Source: CAZJKE01 sp964555625 (GTDB lineage Bacteria > Planctomycetota > Phycisphaerae > Phycisphaerales > SM1A02). Taken from it: a stretch of 31,712 bases of DNA. The translations under genes were made by a program, and so were the position numbers. The notes beneath the pieces were generated by a model. That model made no database searches and had not been told where the DNA came from. It saw only the letters and a program-made list of their open reading frames with translations. Below, one piece after another: positions 7,776 through 16,500 of this stretch. The stretch spans positions 1 to 31,712 of the forward strand of contig CAZKTE010000012.1 in the NCBI GenBank assembly GCA_964555625.1. Direction: 5' to 3'. Within the stretch, counting starts at the first letter, position 1; each line of letters starts with the position of its first letter.

Positions 7776-7860
7776 GGTCCTGTCCTGTCCAAATTCCAAG
7801 TCTGAGCCCGGGCAGAAACTGCGATCCCGACGCCGGGCGGTCGGGATTCGGGAGATGCTA
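7776..7860 (-). promoter_or_regulatory. RRM gene promoter and structured 5' leader
   Basis: TAGCAT on the minus strand (7860-7855) puts the expected transcription start near 7848. The next bases form a perfect 8-bp stem with an 8-base loop (7824-7831 with 7840-7847), so the RNA would begin with a hairpin. A small GCAG/CTGC hairpin (7812-7822) follows, then the ribosome site. The sulfatase upstream ends at 7926, so the first hairpin could instead act as its terminator. Confidence 0.4.
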
Positions 7861-7925
7861 GCGGAATTGCTTCCCACAGGGGCCTCGCATGCGCCAACGG
7901 CCTTCGCGGCGGCGCAGGAGGGGTC

Positions 7926-9431
7926 TCAGGGCAATGCCCGCCCGTAGCGGACCATCAACTGCGTGAGTTCACCACGCAGCCGGCCCTCGATGTCCGCCGT
8001 GGCGGGAGATCCGGCGAGATTCACCATCTCGGCGGGATCCGCATCGAGGTCAAAGAGTTCCCACGCATCGAGCTCATGGAAGTGCATGAGCTTCCATCGC
8101 TTGGTGCGTATGCCGCGGTGGGCCGCGACCGCGTGGGGCATCGGCTCGTAGTACTCGTAGAAGATCGACTGTCGCCAGTCCAGCGGCCGCTGTCCGGCAA
8201 GCAACGGCACGAGGCTGCTGCCCTGCATCGAGCTTGGCGCCTCGACGGCGGCGATTTCGAGGAAGGTCTGGGCCAAGTCCAAGTTCTGGACGAGGTGATC
8301 ATCGCGGCTGCCTGGCTCGATGACGCCCGGCCATCTGACGATCAATGGCAGACGCAGCGAAGGCTCGTACATGAATCGCTTGTCGTACCAACCGTGCTCA
8401 CCCAGGAAGAACCCCTGGTCGCTGGAGTAGATGACGATCGTGTCGTCTGCGAGACCGGACTCGTCCAGCCAGTCCAGCACACGACCGACGTTGTCATCGA
8501 TGGACGCAACGCAGCGCAGGTAGTCCTTGATGTAGCGTTGGTAGCGCAGACGCGCGCGTGCGTCACCGGTCGCCGCTGCGGCCCGAAGGGCCGCATCGCG
8601 CGGCGCGTAGGCTGCGTTCCACGCGGCGCGCTCCTCCTCGCTGAGGCGATCGAGCACGCTCAGCATCCACTTGTCCGTACCCTCGAGCGTCGACTCGTCC
8701 AGTGGGCCGATCTTCAGGTCGTAGAAGTCCCATGTGTGATCGGCGATCGTCATCTCCTGATTGCCCGCAGCAACCCGTCCCTCCCACGTGTCAAGCAACG
8801 TGTCGGGCTCGTTGATAGGGCCCTCGTCGAGTGTGCCAAGGTGATCGGGACCTGGCATCCAGTTGCGATGGGGCGCCTTGTGATGGAGCATCAGCATGAA
8901 GGGCTGATCCTTGGCGCGGTCGCTCTCGAGCCACGCGAGCGCCAGGTCCGTGGTGATGTCGGTGACATAGCCGGGAATCCTGCGCGTGCCCTCTGCGCTG
9001 CGGAAGTCCGGCGCGTAGTAGTGGCCCTGACCTGGCAGCACGTCCCAGTGGTCAAATCCGACCGGATCGCTGCGCAGGTGCCATTTGCCGATCATCGCCG
9101 TCTCGTAGCCGGCTGCCTGCAGCAGGGCAGGGAATGTCACGGTGGCGGGGTCGAGGGTCGTGGCGTTGTCAATAATGCCGTTGAGATGGCTGTGCTGGCC
9201 CGTGAGCAGAACGGTCCGGGCCGGCGCGCAGATTGCGTTGGTGCAGAAGGCGTGCTCGAAGACCATGCCCCCGGCGGCGATGCGGTCGATGTTAGGTGTC
9301 TGGTTGATCTGCGATCCATAGCAGCCCACGGCGGCCGTGGCATGGTCATCGGCGTAGATGAAGATGATGTTGGGCGAAGTGGTGGTCGCCACGGCGACAA
9401 GTAGCAGTGCAGGGAGCATGCCGCGGATCAT
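7926..9431 (-). CDS. Secreted sulfatase (type I, formylglycine-dependent)
   Basis: A sulfate ester hydrolase of about 501 residues with an N-terminal hydrophobic signal (MLPALLLVAVATTT). The first metal site is YADDH (D28, D29). The formylglycine signature is C68-A-P-A-R72 in NAICAPARTVLLTG, so C68 should be converted by a formylglycine-generating enzyme. Downstream hallmarks are MIGKWHLRS, KAPHRNW and YSSDQGFFLGEHGWYDK (second Asp/Gln metal pair), and a C-terminal WELFDLDADPAEMVNLAG segment. The substrate subfamily is not assigned. Starts at TTG 9446, ATG 9431 and ATG 9419 are in frame; TATGAT (9432-9427) seven bases before 9419 favours a leaderless start there, while 9431 retains a basic residue in the signal peptide. 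Confidence 0.92.
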   Translation of the reverse strand: MIRGMLPALLLVAVATTTSPNIIFIYADDHATAAVGCYGSQINQTPNIDRIAAGGMVFEHAFCTNAICAPARTVLLTGQHSHLNGIIDNATTLDPATVTFPALLQAAGYETAMIGKWHLRSDPVGFDHWDVLPGQGHYYAPDFRSAEGTRRIPGYVTDITTDLALAWLESDRAKDQPFMLMLHHKAPHRNWMPGPDHLGTLDEGPINEPDTLLDTWEGRVAAGNQEMTIADHTWDFYDLKIGPLDESTLEGTDKWMLSVLDRLSEEERAAWNAAYAPRDAALRAAAATGDARARLRYQRYIKDYLRCVASIDDNVGRVLDWLDESGLADDTIVIYSSDQGFFLGEHGWYDKRFMYEPSLRLPLIVRWPGVIEPGSRDDHLVQNLDLAQTFLEIAAVEAPSSMQGSSLVPLLAGQRPLDWRQSIFYEYYEPMPHAVAAHRGIRTKRWKLMHFHELDAWELFDLDADPAEMVNLAGSPATADIEGRLRGELTQLMVRYGRALP

Positions 9432-9432
9432 A
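9427..9432 (-). promoter_or_regulatory. Candidate -10 for sulfatase 1
   Basis: TATGAT (minus strand, 9432-9427; 5/6 to TATAAT) is followed by seven bases and ATG 9419. If used, the sulfatase mRNA is leaderless and the ATG at 9431, which overlaps the element, is not the start. No -35 was recognised. Confidence 0.35.
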
Positions 9433-9491
9433 TGTCCGTTGAGCAAGCAAGCGAGCAGTGTTAGCTCGCCCCGGGGTGTTGAACCAATGAA

Positions 9492-9521
9492 CAGCGGCGG
9501 TGACGTTTGTCACCGCCGCTG
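9492..9521 (-). terminator. Hairpin terminator after the subtilisin gene
   Basis: A perfect 13-bp inverted repeat with a four-base loop: CAGCGGCGGTGAC (9492-9504) pairs with GTCACCGCCGCTG (9509-9521). It lies 20 bases downstream of the S8 stop codon on the minus strand. Only a weak U-rich run follows. The symmetric stem could work in both directions. Confidence 0.75.
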
Positions 9522-9541
9522 CGCTTGGAGACTTCCTGGGA

Positions 9542-11830
9542 TCAGCCCCAGTTTGCAATTACGATCAGGATGTCCTCGACGTTGACGATGCCATCACCGT
9601 TGATGTCGGCGGCAGCGTCATCGCTGCCCCACGCAGCGATCACTGCTAGGAGATCCTCAACATTTACCACTCCGTCACCGTTGACGTCGCCCGGGACCGT
9701 GTCGACGCAGTCAGTCGCCGACACCATGACGGCATCCACGCCGGCTTCAACGACTGACCCACTGCTTGCACCGTCGCTGGTGCTGAACTGAAGGTAGAAC
9801 ACGCCGGCGTTTCCGATGTGATCTTCGAGGTCAAACGTTGCGACGTTCCATCCACCGCTTACGTCGCCTGATGACGGGCCAACTGTCTCAAGTGTTGACC
9901 AGCTTGAGCCGTCAGTCGAGATGCGGACGATGAACGAGTCGGTGTACGGGGCAGCCCCGTAGTCGTTACTGAACCACCGCGCGTAACTGAGTACCGGGTC
10001 ATCGATGTCGCCGATCTCGATTGCCGAACTGGTCAGCGTGACCGTGCCGTCATCGACGTCGCTGTTGCAACCATCACCGCTGCTGTTGTCCGTCAGCCAG
10101 CAGGAGCCGCTGCCGTCGTAGTCACTGGTGGGATCGCCGCGACCGCAGTTGATCGGAACGCCGATGCCCCACTGGCCGTCGGCGGCGTCGCTGGTGGTAC
10201 TCCAGCCGTCGACGCTCTGGCAGTTGTTCTCATAGGCGGTGAGCGTCTCGCCCACGAGCAGGTCGTAGGCACCGTCGGCGCCCGCGGAGGGATTCGTGAC
10301 CGACCCGGCGATCTCGCCTTCGACCTCGAAGTAGAACTCCGGGTTATCACCGCATGCGGTGGAGGGCAGATCCACGGACCAGGTCATTGGAGCATCGTTG
10401 GAAAGGGCGATCGTGCCCCACATGGCCCCGTCATCGCGGTAGTGGACGACCGCCGATCCTGCCACGAGCGTGTCCTCACGCGGATCGATGTGCAGGGTCA
10501 GGTGCAGGCCAGCACCGGGGTCGACCTCTGCGGGGATCTCGCTGAGAATCTCGATCTGCGGACCGAGGAAGGTCTGGCCTATCGCCTCGTCGACGTCGAG
10601 GATGCCACCAGTTGCGCAGGCGTTTGCCAGCGCGCCGACAGGCCGTGTCGTCGAGAGAATGATGTCTCTAACTTTGGCGAAGTCGTTGCCGCCAATCAGG
10701 GAGTAGACCATGGCAACCCCGCCAGCGACGTGCGGCGTGGCCATCGATGTGCCGCTGTAGTAGTCGTAGTTGTTGCCGGGGACGCTGCTGAGCACGTCCA
10801 CGCCCGGGGCGCCTAGGTCTACCTCTACGGGGTGGTACTGGCTGAAGCTCGCGAGATTGTCATTGGAATCAGTTGCGCAGACCGCCAAGATGTTTGGACA
10901 CGTGAGGGCGGCCGGGTAGGAGGCGCCGCTGTAGCCGCCGTTGCCCGCTGCTGCGCAGAAGATATGGCCGTCCTGAGTTCCGGCCGCGTTAATGGCGTCG
11001 AACATCGACTGGGAGTAGCCACCGCCGCCCCAACTGTTGTTTGAGACACGGAAGTTATTGGCGTTGCAGTATTGAACAGCGTCTATGGCTCCCTCGATGG
11101 AGCCACTGCCGCCGCCGCCAAGAAACTTGACTGCGGCTAGGCGGCACTTCCAGTTAACGCCCGCAACACCAATTCCGTTGTCACCGACCCCACCGATAGT
11201 TCCACTGCAGTGTGTGCCGTGGCTGTTGTCGTCGTAGGGGTCAGAGTCGTAACTGTAGAAGTCGTAGCCGTGAACGTCGTCGACGTACCCGTTGCCGTCA
11301 TCATCCTGACCGTTTCCCGGAATCTCACCAGGGTTGGTCCACATGTTGGCGGCGATGTCTGGGTGGTTGTAGTCAATCCCCGTGTCGATGACCGCAATGA
11401 CGAACTCTTGGTCGCCTGTGTGGTCATCCCATGCCTGCGGCGCCATGATCCGTTCCATGCCATAGAGCTCACCGTAGAGCGGATCGTTGGGCGTCTCCAG
11501 AGCATGTACCACGTAGACGGGCTCGACATACTTGAGTACATCACTGCGTGTACCTAGTTGCTTGAGTACGTCCTTCACCGCCAGCGTCGTTTCAACACTC
11601 GCAAGTCCGGGAACCAGATCCCACTGCCGCCGGATTGTGCCGCCAACTTCCTCGAGGATGGCATCGCGCTGCTCAGTTGTTGCGTGCTCGGCGAATCGCA
11701 TGAACACGACGTTGGGTACGTGCTCGTGGGTGAGCGCAGTCGCGTCGGGCACGATGGACTGGCCTGATGCGAACGCGGCAATGGCGCCTGCAACGATGAG
11801 TGATACGGTGCCGAGACGGTAATTGAACAC
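9542..11830 (-). CDS. Secreted subtilisin-like serine peptidase (S8) with dockerin-like tail
   Basis: A 762-residue exported endopeptidase. The signal peptide (MFNYRLGTVSLIVAGAIAAF) is followed by an I9-like propeptide (about 38-110) and the S8 domain (about 115-430). The triad is visible: D149 in VIDTGIDYNHPD, H204 in NSHGTHCSG, S362 in GTSMATPHVAGG; N297 in AAAGNGG supports the oxyanion hole. The middle holds beta-rich modules. The last 60 residues carry two calcium-type loops, GDVNGDGVVNVEDLLAVIAA and a second ADINGDG unit, ending in ANWG-stop. This tail recurs on two other proteins here and probably anchors or sorts the enzyme. Start GTG 11830 is chosen over the longer frame to 11869 because GAAGGAG lies seven bases before it. 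TAGCGT (11900-11895) is a candidate -10. Confidence 0.95.
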   Translation of the reverse strand: MFNYRLGTVSLIVAGAIAAFASGQSIVPDATALTHEHVPNVVFMRFAEHATTEQRDAILEEVGGTIRRQWDLVPGLASVETTLAVKDVLKQLGTRSDVLKYVEPVYVVHALETPNDPLYGELYGMERIMAPQAWDDHTGDQEFVIAVIDTGIDYNHPDIAANMWTNPGEIPGNGQDDDGNGYVDDVHGYDFYSYDSDPYDDNSHGTHCSGTIGGVGDNGIGVAGVNWKCRLAAVKFLGGGGSGSIEGAIDAVQYCNANNFRVSNNSWGGGGYSQSMFDAINAAGTQDGHIFCAAAGNGGYSGASYPAALTCPNILAVCATDSNDNLASFSQYHPVEVDLGAPGVDVLSSVPGNNYDYYSGTSMATPHVAGGVAMVYSLIGGNDFAKVRDIILSTTRPVGALANACATGGILDVDEAIGQTFLGPQIEILSEIPAEVDPGAGLHLTLHIDPREDTLVAGSAVVHYRDDGAMWGTIALSNDAPMTWSVDLPSTACGDNPEFYFEVEGEIAGSVTNPSAGADGAYDLLVGETLTAYENNCQSVDGWSTTSDAADGQWGIGVPINCGRGDPTSDYDGSGSCWLTDNSSGDGCNSDVDDGTVTLTSSAIEIGDIDDPVLSYARWFSNDYGAAPYTDSFIVRISTDGSSWSTLETVGPSSGDVSGGWNVATFDLEDHIGNAGVFYLQFSTSDGASSGSVVEAGVDAVMVSATDCVDTVPGDVNGDGVVNVEDLLAVIAAWGSDDAAADINGDGIVNVEDILIVIANWG

Positions 11831-11953
11831 GGGGTTCTCCTTCCTCGGGGGGCTTCCCACTGGCCACAACGGCGGTCCAGTGAGGCCCCACTCTACGCTA
11901 GGGATTCGGCCATGCTGCAGGGCAGGTTGCTCGATTCTTGACCAACTTCGCGG

Positions 11954-12757
11954 TTAGCGACCGCTGACGGCTCGAAATACGCCCCCGAGGACCGATGCCT
12001 CGCCCTTCTGCTGTCCGCCCGACTGCGGGGCAGCGGCGTAAATGCGGTCCGCCAGGCGGCTAAAGGGCAGGGTCTGCAGCCAGACGGTGCCTGGGCCAGT
12101 CAGGGATGCCCAGAAGAGCCCCTCGCCTCCAAAGAGCTTGTTCTTGACGCCCTTGACCCACTCGATCTTGAACTCGACATTCTGCTCGAATCCGACCACG
12201 CAGCCAGTATCGACCCGCAGCTTCTCGCCCTCGGCGAGTTCGCGGCGAATGACCGTGCCGCAGGCGTGTGCGAAGCACAGGCCCGCTCCATCCTCGCTGC
12301 TGAGTTTCTGCAGGATGAACCCCTCGCCGCCGAAGAACCCGACTCCCAGTCGCTTCTGGAAGGCGATGTCGAGGTCCACGCCATGTGCGCCACAGAGGAA
12401 CGCGTCCTTCTGCACGGTCACCGTTCCACCGTGGTCGGCCAGATCGATGGGCACGATCTGGCCCGGGTAGGGACTGGCGAAGGCGATATCACAACGACCC
12501 TCGCCGGTGTTGGCGTAGTGGGTCACGAAGAAGCTGTCACCGCTGAGCACGCGCTTGCCGGCCTTGAAGAGCTTGCCGAAGATGCCGCCATCCTTGCCAG
12601 TCATGGAGAGGGCGGTCGCCATCTCCATCCCGCTCTCCATGTACATCATGTTGCCTGCTTCTGCGACAACAGTCTCCTCCGGGTCGAGCGTGATGATGAC
12701 TGCCTGCATGTCGTCGCCGACGATGGCGTAGTCGATCTCGTGAGTTGCCGTGGTCAT
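11954..12757 (-). CDS. AIM24 / TIGR00266 family protein
   Basis: A 267-residue protein of the AIM24 (TIGR00266) family, named after a yeast mitochondrial protein; the bacterial function is unknown. Family hallmarks visible are MQAVIITLDPEETVVAEAGN, MMYMESGMEM, a glycine-rich GKDGGIFGKLFKAGKRVLSG, SFFVTHYANTG, LGVGFFGGEGFILQKLSS and LFGGEGLFWASLTGPGTVWL. The fold is a repeated beta-helix or jelly-roll-like pair of halves, with no signal peptide. ATG 12757 overlaps the methyltransferase stop as ATGA and has a GAGGAG ribosome site 8-9 bases upstream. It is the last gene of a four-gene operon with a glycosidase, a peptidase and a methyltransferase, a context that does not explain its role. Confidence 0.9.
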   Translation of the reverse strand: MTTATHEIDYAIVGDDMQAVIITLDPEETVVAEAGNMMYMESGMEMATALSMTGKDGGIFGKLFKAGKRVLSGDSFFVTHYANTGEGRCDIAFASPYPGQIVPIDLADHGGTVTVQKDAFLCGAHGVDLDIAFQKRLGVGFFGGEGFILQKLSSEDGAGLCFAHACGTVIRRELAEGEKLRVDTGCVVGFEQNVEFKIEWVKGVKNKLFGGEGLFWASLTGPGTVWLQTLPFSRLADRIYAAAPQSGGQQKGEASVLGGVFRAVSGR

Positions 12758-14316
12758 GTGATGCTCCTCTCCTGTTGACAATCACTATACATCTTGGCCC
12801 GCTGCGCCCACCAGTGCACGAGGTCCGCTGATCCCGGCGCAGCGCCGCGCAGCGTCGAGACATCGCCCCCGTGGGCACTGCGCAGCGCCGCGGTCCATGC
12901 TTCGTGGTCGCTGGGCAGTGGCAGGTCCAGGACCTGCGACGCGGAGAGCTTGATCGCATCGGCGACCAGGGCCGTCCCGCCATGGCGGCGAAGGGCCAGC
13001 GCGCTGGCGGCTGGCGCCGCGAGGGCGGCGGCGATCTCCCAGATCCGATGGGGCTCCCGTGGCATCACGCTGATCAGCGGCGTGCTGGGTAGGAATCGGC
13101 CCTCGGCGTCCACGAATACCTCCATCACGCGGGTCTGGGTGGCCACGATGATCTTCGGTACCAGTCGCCTGGTCATCCAGTCGCCCAGGTCACCGTCTCG
13201 TTCCATGCGCCGCCGGTCAATGCGCGGCGCCTCCCATCGCTGGCGAAGCAGTCGCGCAGACTTGCGGCCCCAGTGGCAGGAGGCAAGGTCGATGAGCCCG
13301 CTGGTGACGATTGGTGGAAACGCTTCCCAGTCGACGCGCTGGGATTCAGTGAGGTCGCTCGACTCGACGATGAAGCCACGCAGCCCGTAGTACTGGTCGC
13401 GGAAGTCGGCAGTGGCGTCAGCAGCGTCGCCGATGCGGCCGCCGCACTCGGCGACCTGTGGCACGCCCAGCGCATCGGCCGCCAGCGGCGCCCACGAGGC
13501 CGCCTCTGCCAGCGCGTCCATGTCCACATCCTGTGCTGGCAGCACTTCGAACGTGCCGCGACGCGCCTTGGTGAGCGTCACCTGACGCGGCCCGTCGAGA
13601 CGCAGGACCACTGCGCACGTGAACACGTCGGCATCATCGAAGACGTGTTCGGTTGCGACCCAGAGATGCTCCATCGCGGCGCGCTGCGCCACGGCGCGTC
13701 GAACAGGCCGCGCATCTCGCGATGCGAGTATCGACTGGGGAAGGACCATGGCGATGCGTCCCCCCGCCGCGGTCCATCGCGTCGCGGCCTCAAGGAACGC
13801 TGTCGACATGTCCGCGTAGCCCTTGACCGTTCCTTTCGATGTGGCGCGCAGCGTGGCAGCGCGCTTGCGCGATACCGCGGTGCGTGCCTGGACCTGATTG
13901 AGGAATGGGGGGTTTCCGACCACCAGGTCGTACGTAGCCGACGCATCACAGAGACCATCTGCCACCCGCAGATGTGCGCTGTCGCCGAGGTTGCCGGCGC
14001 ACTGCTCGATGGCCACAGGATCGATGTCCATGCCGTGCAGGCATGACCCAACGTCGCGCACCACGCCATCGTCGGTCCCGCGGATGCCCGCAAGGCACGC
14101 CGCCAGTCGCTGACCAGCGGCCACGAGGAAGGCGCCGTCTCCGCAGGCCGGGTCCAGTACCCGGATCGCGCGGAGAGCCGACTGGGGGTCGTCGCTGGCA
14201 AGGCAGCAGTCGATCAATGGGTCAAGTGCATGGTCGAGCAGGTGCGACACGAGGGACGCGGGCGTATAGAAGGCGCCCCGTGCGCGGCGGGTGGGACGGT
14301 CGAGCGTTTGCGTCAT
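12754..14316 (-). CDS. Orphan N6-adenine DNA methyltransferase (class I, TaqI-like)
   Basis: This 520-residue protein transfers a methyl group from S-adenosylmethionine to adenine N6 in DNA. GAFYTPASLV (14-23) is the usual entry motif; motif I is VLDPACGDGAFLVAAG (53-68); the acidic motif is GMDIDP; motif IV is the catalytic NPPF (135-138). The C-terminal half resembles a TaqI_C-type target-recognition domain (KIIVATQTRVMEVFVDAEG, then LPLPSD). No nuclease domain or partner restriction gene is visible, so it is orphan in this window. ATG 14316 is the start because it overlaps the M60 stop by four bases (ATGA) and begins just before the first motif. Its own stop overlaps the AIM24 start in the same way, which implies translational coupling. 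The recognition site is unknown. Confidence 0.88.
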   Translation of the reverse strand: MTQTLDRPTRRARGAFYTPASLVSHLLDHALDPLIDCCLASDDPQSALRAIRVLDPACGDGAFLVAAGQRLAACLAGIRGTDDGVVRDVGSCLHGMDIDPVAIEQCAGNLGDSAHLRVADGLCDASATYDLVVGNPPFLNQVQARTAVSRKRAATLRATSKGTVKGYADMSTAFLEAATRWTAAGGRIAMVLPQSILASRDARPVRRAVAQRAAMEHLWVATEHVFDDADVFTCAVVLRLDGPRQVTLTKARRGTFEVLPAQDVDMDALAEAASWAPLAADALGVPQVAECGGRIGDAADATADFRDQYYGLRGFIVESSDLTESQRVDWEAFPPIVTSGLIDLASCHWGRKSARLLRQRWEAPRIDRRRMERDGDLGDWMTRRLVPKIIVATQTRVMEVFVDAEGRFLPSTPLISVMPREPHRIWEIAAALAAPAASALALRRHGGTALVADAIKLSASQVLDLPLPSDHEAWTAALRSAHGGDVSTLRGAAPGSADLVHWWAQRAKMYSDCQQERSIT

Positions 14317-16487
14317 TGCGGCCAGTCCGGCGGCATCCAGGGATCCATGGACGCGATGGACTCCTTGGCTGCGTCTGAGACAGGTACGCCCCAGGCGTCG
14401 AAGAAGGGCCCGAGGTTCCGCTGTACCGCGTTGCTCATTCGGACCATCCACTGGTCTCGCTTCTGATCGTCGTTTGCGGGACGCGCGTCGCGCGGCAGCG
14501 CGTCGTACTCGGCGAACACCATCTTGAAGGGTTCCCAGCCGAAGGACTCGACGATCTGCGCGTACATCTGCAGCGCCAGGAAGGGACTGCCCTTCCAGCG
14601 ATCGAACGGGGCGCCGGCATCAAGGTGTGTGCCCAGCGATTGTGGCCGGTCGCGCATGCCGCCGTGGCCGGCGGACCAGGGCACCTCGCAGACGGTGCTC
14701 AGGAGGTAGAGCGACCAGAGGTTGCAGGTCACCTCGGTAGTGCCGCCGAAGGTCCACATGCCGCTCTGGTGGTTGTGGCCGAGCTCGTGGAGGAGTCCCC
14801 ACGGACCGGTCTTCATGCGTTCAAGGCTCGTCATGTCGCCGGCGGCATCAAGGTGCGTCATCAGCGGGTACCCGCTGTGCATGTACCCGGCGCTGATCTG
14901 CACGTCCGCCACGTACCGCTCCGGCGAGGAGCGATCCCGATCGATGGCGCGCAGGTCGGCGGCCGCATCGAGAATCTCCTCCCAGAAGACCATGAGCGCC
15001 TCGGGGTCGTCGAGGTCGCGGATGGTGCTCGAGGGCACCGTCAGCACGACGCTGTCGCTTGCCAGTTCTGCCCAGGGCGCTGCGCGCATGCGAATCGTCT
15101 TGCGCCAACGGTCGTTGGCGGTCTCCCCGAGCCGGAAATATGGTGCCTCGATGGCGCCTGCGATGGTCAGGGGTACCTCGCCAAGCGCGCAACCCCTGGG
15201 AACCTCGACGTAGACCAGCCCACCGAAGGCGGATGCGACGGTGACCTCGACCTGGTCAAGCGGCCAGCTGCCCGTGATCCGTGGGACGCGGTTCCAGCGG
15301 TCCTTGTGCCAAAGTTGGTCCTTGTGGGCGCCGATGCGCACCTTCAGCCCGTCGCCCAGAGCCGTCTCGGGCAGTTCAATCGTCAAGGTCTGCCCGGCCA
15401 GCGCGTAGAGCCCGGTGCTGTGCCAGCGTGGGATCGTCGTGTCGATCTGCAACTCCGCGCGGGTGCGGCGGCTGCCGCGGTCGGGAACTCCCGGGAAGAT
15501 CGCCGCCGCCGGGTGGGCGCGGACGCTGCGCGGATCGAGGGCCTCGATGCGATCCACCTCCCAGGCCAGCAGGAACCGGTCGATGGCGTGCTCTGCGAGC
15601 GTCGGCGTCTCCCTGCTGGGCACGATGGCGCCGCGCAGCGCCCGCAGCGCGGTGAGCTGCGGCTTGAGCTGGCGATCTCCCTCAGGCAGGTTTCGAACTG
15701 CCCGCGTCAGGGTCGTCCCAGCCTGCCGCAACTGCGAGGCAGTGAGTTGGATGTCCCCGCGCTCCGCCAGGCTCAGCGCGGTACGCGCACTGGATGCCCC
15801 AAGCAGCGGCCGCGGATCTGGATCGGTGGCAAACTGTCCGCCGATGCCGCCGCCGGTCCCCAGGGTCCAGGACAGGCCAGCGGCGCTCACCACCGTGTTG
15901 AGGCCGTTCTCCGAGAGCGGCTTTCTGGATCCCTGGTTCCATCCCCAGGGAGTCTGCATGGCCAGGAGCCCGGCGCCGCCGCGCACGGCCCGCTGCAGCG
16001 TGGACACCTGCTGCTCGCTGAGATTCACCTTCGCGCAGACGATGAGATTGCATGCGCGGGCCGCGGAGATCCAGTCGCCGCTGAGCATCTCGACCTCGAA
16101 CCCGGCCTCCTCCAGCAGCGGACGCAGGCCCGCGGCGCCGATGAGCCCGGCGCGGCGCACACCGCTCCTCCGCGGCACCAGCCAGGCGATCGCGTTCTCC
16201 ATGAATTGCCGCGTGTCGGCCGTGTCGAGCACGGCCTCTGCGGCATACGAGCCGTGGCATAGCAGCAGCATGCGTCCTCGCCCGGCCGAGCCGGCGGCTA
16301 CTACGCTGTGCCGGGCACCGTCCTTGCCGACCTCCACGACCGAGAAGGCGTCCTTCCCGTAGGCGATGACGTCACCGGGCGTGCCGGGGGCGGCGATGGC
16401 CGTGACACCCTCGAGCAGGGTGCCGCGGTCGGCCTCGGCGATCGCGGCGACTGCGCAGCAGGTCAGCGCTGCAAGCGTGCAACTCAT
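14313..16487 (-). CDS. Exported M60-type (enhancin/TCAF-like) metallopeptidase
   Basis: A 724-residue zinc peptidase. A short hydrophobic N-terminus (MSCTLAALTCCAVAAIAEA) suggests export. Residues ~25-230 form an alpha/beta module (GRMLLLCHGSYAAEAVLDTA, then ENAIAWLV) like the glutamine-amidotransferase-type domain of TCAF proteins. Beta-rich segments follow, then the M60 catalytic region, with H567-E568-L-G-H571 in GLLHELGHNHQSG and a downstream glutamate E585 in GGTTEVTCNLW, matching HExxH(8-28)E. Characterised bacterial M60 enzymes cut mucin-type or O-glycosylated proteins; that substrate is inferred here. GH95 ends ten bases upstream and the methyltransferase begins inside its stop. TAGACT, which overlaps the GH95 stop, precedes the ATG by seven bases and may be an internal promoter. 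Confidence 0.85.
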   Translation of the reverse strand: MSCTLAALTCCAVAAIAEADRGTLLEGVTAIAAPGTPGDVIAYGKDAFSVVEVGKDGARHSVVAAGSAGRGRMLLLCHGSYAAEAVLDTADTRQFMENAIAWLVPRRSGVRRAGLIGAAGLRPLLEEAGFEVEMLSGDWISAARACNLIVCAKVNLSEQQVSTLQRAVRGGAGLLAMQTPWGWNQGSRKPLSENGLNTVVSAAGLSWTLGTGGGIGGQFATDPDPRPLLGASSARTALSLAERGDIQLTASQLRQAGTTLTRAVRNLPEGDRQLKPQLTALRALRGAIVPSRETPTLAEHAIDRFLLAWEVDRIEALDPRSVRAHPAAAIFPGVPDRGSRRTRAELQIDTTIPRWHSTGLYALAGQTLTIELPETALGDGLKVRIGAHKDQLWHKDRWNRVPRITGSWPLDQVEVTVASAFGGLVYVEVPRGCALGEVPLTIAGAIEAPYFRLGETANDRWRKTIRMRAAPWAELASDSVVLTVPSSTIRDLDDPEALMVFWEEILDAAADLRAIDRDRSSPERYVADVQISAGYMHSGYPLMTHLDAAGDMTSLERMKTGPWGLLHELGHNHQSGMWTFGGTTEVTCNLWSLYLLSTVCEVPWSAGHGGMRDRPQSLGTHLDAGAPFDRWKGSPFLALQMYAQIVESFGWEPFKMVFAEYDALPRDARPANDDQKRDQWMVRMSNAVQRNLGPFFDAWGVPVSDAAKESIASMDPWMPPDWPQ

Positions 16488-16494
16488 GCCCGAG

Positions 16495-16500
16495 AGTCTA
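16495..16500 (-). promoter_or_regulatory. Candidate internal -10 before the M60 gene
   Basis: TAGACT on the minus strand (16500-16495) contains the GH95 stop codon TAG and ends seven bases before ATG 16487. It resembles the stop-plus-promoter overlap at 2769. Cotranscription with GH95 is equally possible. Confidence 0.3.

Noticed and set aside
8076..9404. A 442-codon plus-strand open frame
   Set aside because: It is antisense to sulfatase 1, which has all catalytic motifs; the translation has no recognisable domain.
9542..11830. A cellulosome: reading the EF-hand tails as true type I dockerins
   Set aside because: The tails lack the full paired dockerin spacing, and no cohesin or scaffoldin gene is in the window; 'dockerin-like tail' is as far as the sequence supports.
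12754..14316. A restriction-modification or phage-defence island around the methyltransferase
   Set aside because: Its neighbours are a peptidase, a glycosidase and an AIM24 protein; there is no nuclease, helicase or specificity gene within the operon.
14625..16262. A 545-codon plus-strand open frame
   Set aside because: It is antisense to the M60 peptidase and shows only low-complexity Gly/Arg/Ala/Pro sequence.
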